From Microcystis aeruginosa W13-11 (lineage in GTDB: Bacteria > Cyanobacteriota > Cyanobacteriia > Cyanobacteriales > Microcystaceae), in the NCBI GenBank assembly GCA_009995705.1, contig JAADBR010000016.1:30057-94056 (forward strand): DNA of 64,000 nucleotides. The letters run 5' to 3'. The position numbers and the translations under genes were made by a program. A model generated the notes under the pieces. The model did not search any database and was not told the DNA's origin. It saw only the letters and a list, made by a program, of their open reading frames with translations. Positions 46,360 to 54,797 of the stretch are shown piece by piece. Every line of letters starts with the position of its first letter. Position 1 is the stretch's first letter.

Positions 46360-47478
46360 ATGAAAATAAAGACAAGATTACGGGAATGGGGCAAATTTTT
46401 CCTAAAAAGCGGTGCTAGTATCGCCCTAGCACTATTTTTAATCTTAAGTCTGTTCACGGTTAAGGGAACTACCCCTGCTTTAGCTGTGCTTGCTCAGGGT
46501 GACGCGGTAACGGATCCCACTGCTATTTTACGCAATGCCTTACCTATAGATAATAAACCAATTCGTCAAGTGCAACAATCGATCGAAGATATTGCCAAAC
46601 ATCTGCGGGCCAAGCGTTGGAGTCCGATTAAAAAAGATGTCAAGGATGCCAATTATGCCCTTTCTACCAAAAGCAAGGCTATCTTAGATAGTGTTCCCGA
46701 AGCAAGTAAAAGCCAAGGGGAGGAATTAATCGAAAAACTGAAAACGGGAGTGGCAGCCCTGAATACGGCCGTAGAAGCGAAGGATAAAGACGCGGTTTGG
46801 TCAACCAGACGGGAATTGCTCAATAATATCACCGCTTTAGAAGAATTAATGGTGGTGGGTTTTCCCTTTAATGTTCCCCCGGAATACGCTAACTTGCCGC
46901 AATTGCGAGGACGTGCCACCGTAGAGATGCAGACCAGCAAAGGAGATTTGACTATCGTTGTCGATGGTTACAGCGCTCCGATTAATGGGGGTAACTTTGT
47001 GGATTTAGTCCAACGGGGTTTTTATGACGGTTTACCCTTCATTCGCAGCGAAGATAATTTCGTTGTCCAAACCGGGGATCCCGTCGGTGCAGAAGAAGGT
47101 TTTCTTGACCCGAAAACTAAGCAATATCGCTCTATTCCCTTAGAAATTTTGATTAAAGGGGAAGAAGAACCCGTTTATGGCAATACTCTCGAAGAATTAG
47201 GGATTTACTTACCCAGTCTCGCCTTACCTTTTAACGCTTTCGGTGCCTTGGCCCTAGCGCGTCCGGATACTAATCCTAACGGAGGTTCCTCGCAATTCTT
47301 TTTCTTTAAATTCGATAATGAATTAACTCCTCCGGGGTTTAATCTCATGGATGGTCGTTATTCGGTTTTTGGCTATTTAGTCGAGGGAAAAGAGGTGTTA
47401 GAAGAACTTACCGATAAGGATAAGATTATCACCGCTAAAGTGGTTTATGGCTTAAATAACCTCGTGCAACCTAGCTAG
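46360..47478 (+). CDS. CYP38/TLP40-like cyclophilin, thylakoid lumen type
   Basis: This 372-aa protein has a signal peptide (KSGASIALALFLILSLFTVKGTTPALA), an N-terminal helical region (about 50-170, ILRNALPIDNKPIRQVQQSIEDIAKHLRAKRW) and a C-terminal cyclophilin domain from about 185. The domain contains ATVEMQTSKGDLTIVVDGYSAPINGGNFVDLVQRGFYDGLPF and GGSSQFFFFK. The arrangement matches plant CYP38/TLP40 and cyanobacterial homologues that assist photosystem II assembly. The usual catalytic arginine is present in FIRSEDNF, but activity of this group is often low. Confidence 0.88.
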   Translation: MKIKTRLREWGKFFLKSGASIALALFLILSLFTVKGTTPALAVLAQGDAVTDPTAILRNALPIDNKPIRQVQQSIEDIAKHLRAKRWSPIKKDVKDANYALSTKSKAILDSVPEASKSQGEELIEKLKTGVAALNTAVEAKDKDAVWSTRRELLNNITALEELMVVGFPFNVPPEYANLPQLRGRATVEMQTSKGDLTIVVDGYSAPINGGNFVDLVQRGFYDGLPFIRSEDNFVVQTGDPVGAEEGFLDPKTKQYRSIPLEILIKGEEEPVYGNTLEELGIYLPSLALPFNAFGALALARPDTNPNGGSSQFFFFKFDNELTPPGFNLMDGRYSVFGYLVEGKEVLEELTDKDKIITAKVVYGLNNLVQPS

Positions 47479-47510
47479 GGTGGGAGTTTTTAACTAGGTC
47501 TTGTCAAGGC

Positions 47511-47606
47511 AAAAGATTAGTCAAGATAGGGGAAGTAGCTCAGATTCTGGGCGCTTCCCCCGATACCCCAGAAAGTGGCAATTATCGGGTCAATATTCCC
47601 CGCTAG
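47511..47606 (+). pseudogene. Short relic resembling the MerR-type HTH of IS607 TnpA
   Basis: A frame reads KRLVKIGEVAQILGASPDTPE and then SGNYRVNIPR before a stop. The first 20 residues match the winged-HTH start of IS607-family serine recombinases or other MerR-like proteins (LVKIGEVAxxLGVSxDTLR). The rest of such a protein is missing. Only about 30 codons support this, so identification is tentative. Confidence 0.4.
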
Positions 47607-47848
47607 TCAAGGCAAGGCAGTTAGTAGATGTTACTGCTTACTGTTGCCTTTTGCAAGAATACCCTCAACAAGCAATTTAAATTCGCCGGCAGCTTATCGG
47701 TTTCTCCCATAACTCGAAGCATATTTTTTCGGCGCGAGGGGGAATTCTTCTTAATGGCTAATCTCGCGCATTATTGACAGTTAGGATTAGGAGAAGCGGG
47801 GAGAACTTTCCCAGTTACTATAACTACTTTGGGGTGAAAAGCTGATAA

Positions 47849-47879
47849 TTTAAGTAGCTGGTTATAATTAAATTAAAAA
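47849..47879. repeat. 31-nt repeat, inverted copy of 14324-14354
   Basis: The reverse complement of this segment matches 14324-14354 at 30 of 31 positions. It lies 240 bp from the IS607-like relic and may mark an element end. Confidence 0.5.
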
Positions 47880-48129
47880 AAGTTATTTAATTAACATCAG
47901 TTTTATCTAAGTTCCCCTTTCCCTTAATCCTCGTTCATATCCCCAATCAGCAACGTCTGGGGAGAGTTTGCCGATAGCCAAGGGTTAAGAGATGACAGAG
48001 TTGGTGATATAGTAACTAAAGATCACATTTAAATCTAACCTTGCCATAGATGCACAAATCTCGAATCTGGCAACCCCAAAAATCTCCCGTCTCTAACATC
48101 AGTTTTAGCGATGAAATGAGGTAAGAATT

Positions 48130-49722
48130 TTGACGAAAATACTTAGCGATCGCATAGCCATTTATCTGCTCATCGGTGGACTCCTGTTTAGAATCATCAT
48201 CGCCCTGGGGCTTTATCCGGGGTACGATGAGGCCTATTATTACGTTTACAGCCATAATCTGGATTGGAGTTATTTCGATCATCCGCCAATAGTAGCGATT
48301 TCCACGGGTTTTGGGACTTGGATCACGGGATTAGTCAATCAATTTACTATTCGCTTCGGGACTCTCCTGCTCTATACTGGCAGCCTCTGCTTGCTATATC
48401 TGACAGCTTTAAAATTGTTCAGTCTGCCGGTCGCCAGAATGACTTTAGCGATCGCTACTCTTATCCCCATCTATGGGATCGTCTTCGGGATTCTTTCGCA
48501 GCCAGATAGTCCTTTAATCTTTTTTTGGTCATTAACAGTCTATTTAGCTGCCCAAGAATTCTGGCCAATTCGGAAAAAAAACTATCATCCTAGCTATCGT
48601 CTCGCTTATATTGGACTTGCCGTAGGATTGGCGGTTTTAAGTAAATATCACGGCTTTATTTTGGGCTTTGGTTTAGTTTTATTTTGTCTGACGACTCCCC
48701 GCTATTGGCCTGTATTTAGATCTCCCTGGTTGGGATTAGGATTTATTCTCTTTTTGATAACTTTATTGCCAATTATCTACTGGAATATTAACCATGATTG
48801 GATTTCCTTTCGCTTTCATTTAGAAGACCGTTTTTCTGGAGAACCCAAAACCTTTAATATTCTCGGTATTCTCTCGGTTGTTGGCATTAGTATCGCCACG
48901 ATGTTTCCTCCTTTCGGTCTGCCGATGTGGTGGGTGACATTTAAAAGCTTTGCCGAACAAATTCCTAACTTTATCTCGAAAAAAAGATTTTTTTATCGAG
49001 AAGAAGAATCACTCAAAAAATGGTTAATTCTTTCGGTTTCTCTGCCTTTAATCCTGGGAATGCTTTATGTGGGGGCTTCCCATTATCTCGCCCCTAGTTG
49101 GATTTTACCCGGGTTTTGGTCCTGCACGATTTTATTAGGAGAAAAGGCCAATACTTGGCAGCAATCTTCTCGAATCTGGGTAAAAAGATGGTTATGGGGA
49201 TCGGGAATTTTTATCGTTACCGTTTTATCTATAGCAATGCTTCACGTTACTTTTGGTACTTTCCAAAAACCTAGTCAATACGCAATTTTTGGGGGAATTA
49301 TTGCCCCAGAACAGGACCCTTCTCGGGAAATTGTCGATATCGATCAACTGCGCCAAGGCTTTGCTAATTCGCCCGAATTATTAGCGCTCTTAAAAGATTC
49401 TAGCTTCGTTTTTACCCATAATTTTTATGTGACAGCATGGCTAGATATGGCTCTTTATCCCCTAGTTCCTATTCCCGTCACCTGTTTTAACAACGATCAA
49501 AGGGGTTATCAAATTTGGTTTAATCCTCAAGAATGGATCGGTAAAAATGGTTTATTAATTACTACAAATAGTTCTCTAGAAAGACCAGAAATAATCGATC
49601 GCTACCGTCCCTATTTCCAAGATATAACTAAAGTAGCTGTCATTCCGATCAAGCGCGGTGGTGTCGCCATCGAACAATTTCATGTTTACCAAGCTAAAGG
49701 ACTAATTAAAACTTATCCTTAA
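48130..49722 (+). CDS. Glycosyltransferase family 39 (ArnT/PMT-like) membrane protein
   Basis: This 530-aa protein is a GT-C fold transferase that would use a lipid-linked sugar. It has about ten or more membrane segments. The first periplasmic loop carries the family's acidic pair in GYDEAYYYVYSHNLDWSYFDHPPIVA (residues about 28-53, with D-E and the D-H-P-P motif). YHGFILGFGL and FPPFGLPMWWVTF are also typical. The acceptor is unknown. It starts with TTG at 48130; no ATG lies nearby in frame. Confidence 0.85.
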   Translation: MTKILSDRIAIYLLIGGLLFRIIIALGLYPGYDEAYYYVYSHNLDWSYFDHPPIVAISTGFGTWITGLVNQFTIRFGTLLLYTGSLCLLYLTALKLFSLPVARMTLAIATLIPIYGIVFGILSQPDSPLIFFWSLTVYLAAQEFWPIRKKNYHPSYRLAYIGLAVGLAVLSKYHGFILGFGLVLFCLTTPRYWPVFRSPWLGLGFILFLITLLPIIYWNINHDWISFRFHLEDRFSGEPKTFNILGILSVVGISIATMFPPFGLPMWWVTFKSFAEQIPNFISKKRFFYREEESLKKWLILSVSLPLILGMLYVGASHYLAPSWILPGFWSCTILLGEKANTWQQSSRIWVKRWLWGSGIFIVTVLSIAMLHVTFGTFQKPSQYAIFGGIIAPEQDPSREIVDIDQLRQGFANSPELLALLKDSSFVFTHNFYVTAWLDMALYPLVPIPVTCFNNDQRGYQIWFNPQEWIGKNGLLITTNSSLERPEIIDRYRPYFQDITKVAVIPIKRGGVAIEQFHVYQAKGLIKTYP

Positions 49723-49794
49723 AGCAGTTATCATTTATTAGCGGGTTCCTATCTCCCGAATTTTGTAAACTTTTTTACTTTTTACTTGATAAAT

Positions 49795-50259
49795 ATGTCC
49801 ATTCATCGGGTGCGTATTGCTAGAGATAAAGGGGAATTTGTCCAGTCCCTAGTTAATTTTAATCAGGGAATTGGTCCTTTTCAGACCTATGCTGATGTCA
49901 TCGCTTTTGCGGCGGCTTTAGGGGTAAGATATCAAGAGAGGGTGGTGATAGAAAATGTAGCGAAGGAACCCTCACCTATTAACCTAGAAATTTTTATTTC
50001 TCGTGGCTACGATACCCTAATCAAATTATTGGCAGTCAATGAATTGCAAGACACAAAAATTCTTTCTCCCCACGGGGTAGATTCGGAAGCTTTGCGAGTG
50101 ACAATTTTCGAGGAATATGCCAACGCCGGTTTAGCAAGATTAGAACGAGAATTGCGCGGTGCGGTGGATTATAGTGAAAGATTATTGTTAATTATCAGTC
50201 AAGAACGTTTTCGAGAAATTACTGCCACAACGGAATTCGATTTAGGCAGATTTTTGTAG
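49795..50259 (+). CDS. DNA phosphorothioation-associated protein 4-like, orphan
   Basis: The 154-aa product begins MSIHRVRIARDKGEFVQSLV and continues GIGPFQTYADVIAFAAALGVRYQERVVIENVAKEPSPINLEIF. This resembles the family named dnd system-associated protein 4. That family often accompanies dndB-E phosphorothioation genes, but none of those is present in this window. The C-terminal part (EEYANAGLARLERELRGAVDYSERLLLIIS) is helical. ATG 49795 is chosen over a TTG three codons before. The function is unknown, and the family name is from memory. Confidence 0.65.
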   Translation: MSIHRVRIARDKGEFVQSLVNFNQGIGPFQTYADVIAFAAALGVRYQERVVIENVAKEPSPINLEIFISRGYDTLIKLLAVNELQDTKILSPHGVDSEALRVTIFEEYANAGLARLERELRGAVDYSERLLLIISQERFREITATTEFDLGRFL

Positions 50260-50267
50260 GAGAAATT

Positions 50268-50906
50268 CTAGTTATTCTCGCGAGAGGCAAAAAATTGATT
50301 GTAAAGTCTTTTATTGATCTCGTATAGTAGCCAAATAATTAAAAAACAGACAGAGATAAATATCAAAGGTTTTTGAGTCAGTAAATTCTGCAAACTCCAG
50401 AATAGTTGCTGCGGTTGAGTGACTAGATACCAACTATTCAGTCGGAGAAAACGCCCTAGATAGATACCGATCGCACTTAAAAAATGGAGGGTTATTTCTA
50501 GGGGTAAAACTGCTGAATTTAGCTGACTTTTCTGACAATAACTTTTTAAATTAAGTAAGGAGAGAACGTAGAGCTGAAAGCCAAGGAAAATAAAGATACT
50601 ATACTGGGGAATTAAAACTAAAAAAAATAAACTTTTGGCGTAATCCTGCTGAACATAAAAGATTAAATGAATGCTATCGGTGAGAATATAGGGAGCATTG
50701 GGTAAAAAAAGCACAAAAACTAAGAGAATTAACCACCAGCGTAGGGAACGATCGAGGGTGATCCGAAATAGCCAAAAGCTGAGGATAAAGGGGATAAACG
50801 CCAGAAAAGAATTCCAGATAATCCTCCCGGTGCTAAGGTTAAATAATTGCCAAGCATTGTGCCACCAATCCCTAGTTAAAATCATCGTTAAATCTGCCCA
50901 AATCAT
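50268..50906 (-). CDS. DUF1361 integral membrane protein
   Basis: This 212-aa protein matches the DUF1361 family; the function is unknown. The characteristic core is RIIWNSFLAFIPFILSFWLF, then RWWLILLVFVLFLPNAPYILTDSIHLI. About six membrane helices are present, ending PLIFISVCFLIIWLLYEINKRLY. A second Met at codon 8 is possible. It lies 3 nt after the DHNA-CoA thioesterase gene and belongs to the same leftward operon (CCB-like protein, thioesterase, DUF1361). Confidence 0.8.
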   Translation of the reverse strand: MIWADLTMILTRDWWHNAWQLFNLSTGRIIWNSFLAFIPFILSFWLFRITLDRSLRWWLILLVFVLFLPNAPYILTDSIHLIFYVQQDYAKSLFFLVLIPQYSIFIFLGFQLYVLSLLNLKSYCQKSQLNSAVLPLEITLHFLSAIGIYLGRFLRLNSWYLVTQPQQLFWSLQNLLTQKPLIFISVCFLIIWLLYEINKRLYNQFFASRENN

Positions 50907-50909
50907 CTC

Positions 50910-51326
50910 TTAAATACCAGTCTCCTCTGGGGTTGATAAATATCTTAACCAATTTTTTAAAGATTCTGGGAAAGGGATTCTTTGTCTATTGGTGGGAGCG
51001 ATGCAGACATGGCGGGTTTTCGCTTTTCCGACCATGATTTCAGCCAAATAAATTTTATAATGCAATTCAAACTCGTTTTCGCTTAGGGATCTGGCAGTGA
51101 AATTAATCTGTATTTGATCGCCACAAAAAAGGGGACGAAAAAACTGGATTTCCGCTTGAGTAATCGGTAGAGCAACCGGAGAATCTTTCAAAAAATCCTT
51201 GATATTGATGCCAAATTGTGCTAAAGAAACCTCGTAGGCTTCATGACAGATCGAGAGAAGATGGGCAAAGTAAACCACACCGGCCGCATCGGTATCGGCC
51301 AGATAAATTAGGCGCTCGTAGGACAT
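50910..51326 (-). CDS. 1,4-dihydroxy-2-naphthoyl-CoA hydrolase
   Basis: This 138-aa hotdog-fold thioesterase resembles the cyanobacterial DHNA-CoA hydrolase of phylloquinone (vitamin K1) synthesis. The catalytic Asp13 lies in LADTDAAGVVYFAHLLSICHEAYE. FFRPLFCGDQIQI and a C-terminal LKNWLRYLS fit the family. It sits between a cytochrome b6 assembly gene and a DUF1361 gene with gaps of 3-8 nt, so co-transcription is likely. A 4-hydroxybenzoyl-CoA-type activity is the alternative. Confidence 0.82.
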   Translation of the reverse strand: MSYERLIYLADTDAAGVVYFAHLLSICHEAYEVSLAQFGINIKDFLKDSPVALPITQAEIQFFRPLFCGDQIQINFTARSLSENEFELHYKIYLAEIMVGKAKTRHVCIAPTNRQRIPFPESLKNWLRYLSTPEETGI

Positions 51327-51333
51327 AAAAAGC

Positions 51334-51852
51334 TTATTGTCTTTCCAGAAAGGTTAAACTATCTTGTAGTTGTCTTAACTCGTCTCGATGGGCTTTGACA
51401 GTTAATTCCGTTTGCTGAGATTTGCTTTCTACTTTAAAAGCCACTTCTTCTAACCGGCCGACTTTTTGCCAATAGAAAACACCCGCGAGGGGAGATAAAC
51501 CCACAAGAGCAAAAATATAGGGATTACTATCAGGAAATAACAGCGATAACACCAGTGAAAAGCAAAATAAACCCAAGGATGCCAAAATTGTCAAAAATAT
51601 CGCTAGAAAGGGGCTAGGCGGCACAAAACCCTGTAATCTGACAATATTCTGTTCGGGTTCGATCGCCTTGACTTGATAGGAACGTCGGTCAAAATAGTCT
51701 CGCAGTTGTTCTAATAGTTGGTCGTCACTGGTACTGGTAAGATAGACACGCTGTTCGATACGCTCCTTGACGGAACCGCGAATAAAAAAGAATAATCCCA
51801 CCATGAGCAGGAGAGTCAGAAAAAAAGTTGAGGAAAGAACAGGGGTATCCAT
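51334..51852 (-). CDS. Cofactor assembly of complex C (CCB2/CCB4 family) protein
   Basis: In plants CCB2 and CCB4 help attach heme c(i) to cytochrome b6 of the b6f complex, and cyanobacteria have one related gene. This 172-aa product shows the family arrangement: an N-terminal membrane segment (TFFLTLLLMVGLFFFIRG), a soluble stretch with EQNIVRLQGFVPPSPFLAIFLT, two close membrane helices (about 88-135) and a C-terminal helix ending LRQLQDSLTFLERQ. It heads the leftward three-gene operon with the thioesterase and DUF1361 genes. Confidence 0.8.
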   Translation of the reverse strand: MDTPVLSSTFFLTLLLMVGLFFFIRGSVKERIEQRVYLTSTSDDQLLEQLRDYFDRRSYQVKAIEPEQNIVRLQGFVPPSPFLAIFLTILASLGLFCFSLVLSLLFPDSNPYIFALVGLSPLAGVFYWQKVGRLEEVAFKVESKSQQTELTVKAHRDELRQLQDSLTFLERQ

Positions 51853-51987
51853 GGCGGCAGTTAGGAGCGAAAAAACTTACAATTAATCCTAATTATCCTA
51901 ACTCATCTTCTCCCCCGATTCAGAGGATAGACCCTAGGAGCAAAACCTCGATCGAGAATCAGAAAAATTTAACCCCAAGGCAGATTC

Positions 51988-52893
51988 ATGGGCAACAATC
52001 TATTAACAGGATTAATCGAACCCTTACAGTATGGTTTCATGCAGAGATCCCTAATTGAAGCTATCATCGTCGGAATCATTTGTGCGGTGGTGGGAACCTA
52101 CCTGATGGTACAACGTTTAGCCCTCTTGGGGGATGCCATCAGTCACTCGGTTCTACCCGGATTAGCGATCGCTTTTATTGGTAATTTTAATCTTCTTTTG
52201 GGTGCTTTACTAGCCTCAATGGTCAGTACCCTACTGATTAACTTAATCCGTAATCGTTCCCCAATCAAAGAAGATGCGGCCATGGGTATCGTTTTCTCGG
52301 CTTTTTTTGCCCTTGGCATCACCCTGATCACTCTCATCCAAAAAAACAACAAAATTGACCTTAATCACTTTCTTTTCGGCAATATTCTCGGTGTTACTGC
52401 TGACAACATCCGCGATACCCTAATTATTGCCGTTATCGTTTTATTAACCGTTTTGCTCCTGTATAAAGAACTATTATTCTACACTTTCGACAAAATCGGG
52501 GCGCAAGCGGCGGGTTTACCAGTAAATTTATTAGATTTAGGCTTAATGCTCCTGATTGGTTTGACAATCGTTGCTAGTCTCCAAGCGGTGGGAGTAATCC
52601 TCGTTTTGTCCCTTTTGATTACCCCCGCAGCCACTGCCTATCTTTTAGTTACCCGTCTTCATCAAGTCATGGGTTTAGGTGTGGGTGTGGGTATTATTTC
52701 TAGTATCAGTGGGATGTATTTAAGTTATTACTGGAATTTACCCTCTGGACCAGCGATCGTGCTTGTCGCTTTTACCCTATTTATGTTGGCCTTTTTATTC
52801 AGTCCCCGTCAAGGAATTTTCACCCATCCCGCTAGTTTAGGTGGTCAACTTTTTATCTGGGTAGAGATAAAAAATTTGTTGAGACGACGTTAG
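51988..52893 (+). CDS. Metal ABC transporter permease (ZnuB/MntB family)
   Basis: This 301-aa protein is an ABC-3 family permease for zinc or manganese. Family features are ALLGDAISHSVLPGLAIAF, SPIKEDAAMGIVFSAFFALGITLI, and VVASLQAVGVILVLSLLITPAATAYLL, spread over about eight membrane helices. The ATPase and substrate-binding genes usually adjacent are missing on both sides, so this is an isolated subunit in the window. The start at 51988 has a weak AAGG upstream. Confidence 0.88.
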   Translation: MGNNLLTGLIEPLQYGFMQRSLIEAIIVGIICAVVGTYLMVQRLALLGDAISHSVLPGLAIAFIGNFNLLLGALLASMVSTLLINLIRNRSPIKEDAAMGIVFSAFFALGITLITLIQKNNKIDLNHFLFGNILGVTADNIRDTLIIAVIVLLTVLLLYKELLFYTFDKIGAQAAGLPVNLLDLGLMLLIGLTIVASLQAVGVILVLSLLITPAATAYLLVTRLHQVMGLGVGVGIISSISGMYLSYYWNLPSGPAIVLVAFTLFMLAFLFSPRQGIFTHPASLGGQLFIWVEIKNLLRRR

Positions 52894-53132
52894 TTTGGGG
52901 GATAAGGTGGGAGTGATCAAAAAAAGCCGACGGCCGAGATAACTGCCATAATTTGCTAGATTTTTAGAGGCTCTTACTCTGATATTGTGTTGATTTTATC
53001 GTTTCATATTGTACTTAAGCGACATACCAGACCACAGCATTAGGTTAATTCTTCCCCACAAGAATCTGATATTGGAAAATAGCCATTTGACCTCTTGTAT
53101 TGGGTAGCTCTTGGATTCATTAGCCTGTACAG

Positions 53133-53472
53133 CTAGTCTCCGCTAATTTCTACCAATGTCTCACCAGCAGCCAGAAGTTCTAAAGCCCTGGGTAAAGTCT
53201 CACTCAAGATTTCACGCAACCGGGCATTAGAGGTATTGCCACAAGTCAGCCAAATAATTTGTGGGGGCGAACCAAGTCGCTCAACTAAATCTACAAAATC
53301 GCTGTCTTTGGTCATTAGGATAGCTCTTTGAGCTTTTGCAACCTGAAAGATTTCAGTATCTTCAGCATCTTCTCAGTCCAAGATCACGCAAAGCCACAGC
53401 TTCAATCTCAAGTGTAGTGCTAATCCAGGTTGCAATTGCGGGAGACAAATGTGCGTCAACCCAAATTGTCAT
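53133..53472 (-). pseudogene. DUF5615 (PIN-like) toxin, frameshifted
   Basis: The frame starts with MTIWVDAHLSPAIATWISTTLEIEAVALRDLGLR. A single extra base near 53367-53375 then shifts it. Skipping one base restores DAEDTEIFQVAKAQRAILMTKDSDFVDLVERLGSPPQIIWL to the stop at 53133. The 340-nt length equals 113 codons plus one base. The ATG overlaps the DUF433 antitoxin stop (ATGA). The result is a two-gene DUF433/DUF5615 toxin-antitoxin unit with an inactivated toxin. Confidence 0.85.
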
Positions 53473-53693
53473 GCCACTAAAACCGGGTGATTAAGCTTCC
53501 GCGAGGCATATAAAAGCGCCGCTTTCAAATCATCTGCCTCAAGATCAGGCATTTCATCTAGAATTTCTCTCGCGCTTAAACCTGCCGCAAATAGATCTAA
53601 CACATCTGACACCCGGATTCTCATTCCTCGAATACAGGCACGACCACCGCACTGCCGAGGATTAACTGTAATTCTTGAAAGCAATTCCGCCAT
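53469..53693 (-). CDS. DUF433 antitoxin-like protein
   Basis: This 74-aa protein is a DUF433 family member, a likely antitoxin or DNA-binding partner of DUF5615 toxins. It reads ITVNPRQCGGRACIRGMRIRVSDVLDLFAAGLSAREILDEMPDLEADDLKAALLYA, the typical complete pattern with a helix-turn-helix in the centre. The stop overlaps the toxin start, indicating translational coupling. It is intact although the toxin is broken. Confidence 0.88.
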   Translation of the reverse strand: MAELLSRITVNPRQCGGRACIRGMRIRVSDVLDLFAAGLSAREILDEMPDLEADDLKAALLYASRKLNHPVLVA

Positions 53694-53760
53694 TACAAGG
53701 TAGCTCTTACGATCTTTACCTTTATTGTGAACTAGAGTGCTAAAAGTTTCAACAAAATAG

Positions 53761-53777
53761 GGTAGGCATAGCCCACC
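53761..53777. repeat. Palindromic GGTAGGC/GCCCACC repeat
   Basis: GGTAGGC-ATA-GCCCACC is an imperfect hairpin related to the perfect one at 4564-4580. It is probably a dispersed intergenic repeat. Confidence 0.5.
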
Positions 53778-53798
53778 CTGTCAATTATGAAAAATTTT

Positions 53799-53814
53799 GA
53801 CATCCTCACCGCCG
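53799..53814 (-). mobile_element. Right-end remnant of an IS200/IS605 tnpB element
   Basis: GACATCCTCACCGCCG is the exact reverse complement of the last 16 nt of the tnpB element right end at about 7604-7620. No tnpB or other element sequence follows, so only an end remains. Confidence 0.5.
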
Positions 53815-53887
53815 GGGCCGAACGATGATTCCTCACCACCTTTTTGGATATGATCAATTTATTCTCGCACATCTAGAAGTTTAAGCC

Positions 53888-54106
53888 ATGTCACTCACTG
53901 AGTTAATTCCTCTGGTCAACAATCTGAGTCAGTCAGACAAATTATCACTCTTCAAACTCCTGGCCACACAAATCCCAGACGCTGAACTACAATTCATCTT
54001 CTCCGCATCAGAGTACCCAATTTGGTCGCCCTAGGACGCAACGGCAGCTGCAAACATTCTGATGCAGATGATTCAGGATGACCAAGGGGCATCTGCTCAT
54101 GCCTAG
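53888..54106 (+). pseudogene. Small hypothetical protein gene with an internal stop
   Basis: A 72-codon frame starts MSLTELIPLVNNLSQSDKLSLFKLLATQIPDAELQF and ends MQMIQDDQGASAHA. It is interrupted by TAG at 54032-54034 (codon 49) after SEYPIWSP, where a Tyr codon is likely in relatives (TAT or TAC to TAG). The composition matches small cyanobacterial antitoxin-like proteins, but the family is not certain. Confidence 0.55.
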
Positions 54107-54179
54107 TACAGTTGAGTTTCCCTTTTCTGAGGATAACGCATTACCGACCAGAACCTTGATCCCAAGCGGCGATCGCTCT

Positions 54180-54209
54180 GATAACATGAGCTACTTTATC
54201 ATTCTGCCT
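54180..54209 (+). repeat. 30-nt copy of a PIN-gene 3' end
   Basis: This segment, beginning GATAACATGAGCTACTTTAT, is identical over 30 nt to 59428-59457, the last codons of the vapC-like gene there (DNMSYFIILP). It is probably the leftover 3' end of a lost PIN gene. Confidence 0.6.
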
Positions 54210-54221
54210 CAAAATTGTTTT

Positions 54222-54536
54222 TTATTGGTCGGCAATAATTGTCTTCTTTTTTTGATTTTGTACGGTAAGTTTGGAACAATCATATTTAAAAAGGCAGAAA
54301 ATCTTCATCAAGAATTTGCTCCAGCGATAGTCCCCACTCTCAGGCTCAATGACAATAAACCAGTCATAATATTCCCCTGCTAATTGTGGATAAACGCGGT
54401 CAAAAATCTCTCGACAACGCCGAGCTAAAGCTTTATCCTCAGCCTCAATTTTCGCTATTTCTTCAGCAGAAAGGCGATGTTGATGAGGAAAAATCGAACT
54501 TCCCAGAGGAACTTTTCGAGAGGTTATTTGGCTCAT
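54222..54536 (-). pseudogene. Truncated cyanobacterial hypothetical protein
   Basis: The first two-thirds (PLGSSIFPHQHRLSAEEIAKIEAEDKALARRCREIFDRVYPQLAGEYYDWFIVIEPESGDY) look like a small conserved cyanobacterial protein that usually continues with a folded C-terminal part. From about residue 70 the sequence turns into a lysine-rich run (SKFLMKIFCLFKYDCSKLTVQNQKKK) unlike the family. Truncation by a deletion or fusion is inferred. An RNA is possible but a functional protein is doubtful. Confidence 0.5.
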
Positions 54537-54797
54537 TTTGGCTAATTTTTGCCCAGTGGGGACAAATTTAACTAGAGACAGAGAGAAGAAAAGAGCCTGT
54601 TGTGTTTCGGAAATGACTATCGTTCAGGAGAAGTCATTCTTTGATTATTCTAACGATTTCTGCATCTAGTCGGAGCCGTTTTTTTCAGGACAATCGCCAC
54701 TCTCCACCTAGCCCAATATTGGGAGTAATAAGCTAAATCCCGTCATATAATTGGAAAGGAGAATGGCAACATTAGAGGCTGAGGCGAGGGGAAACAG

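Larger units (their letters stand above)
47479..48129. other. Long intergenic region with mobile-element remnants
   Basis: This 650-bp gap contains the IS607-type relic (47511-47606) and the repeat at 47849-47879. No intact gene or RNA is supported. The promoter of the downstream glycosyltransferase must lie near its right end. Confidence 0.5.

Noticed and set aside
54078..54383. 101-aa plus-strand frame (MTKGHLLMPSTVEFPF...)
   Set aside because: A chimera of broken gene pieces, including the 30-nt PIN end, and antisense to the truncated 54222-54536 gene.
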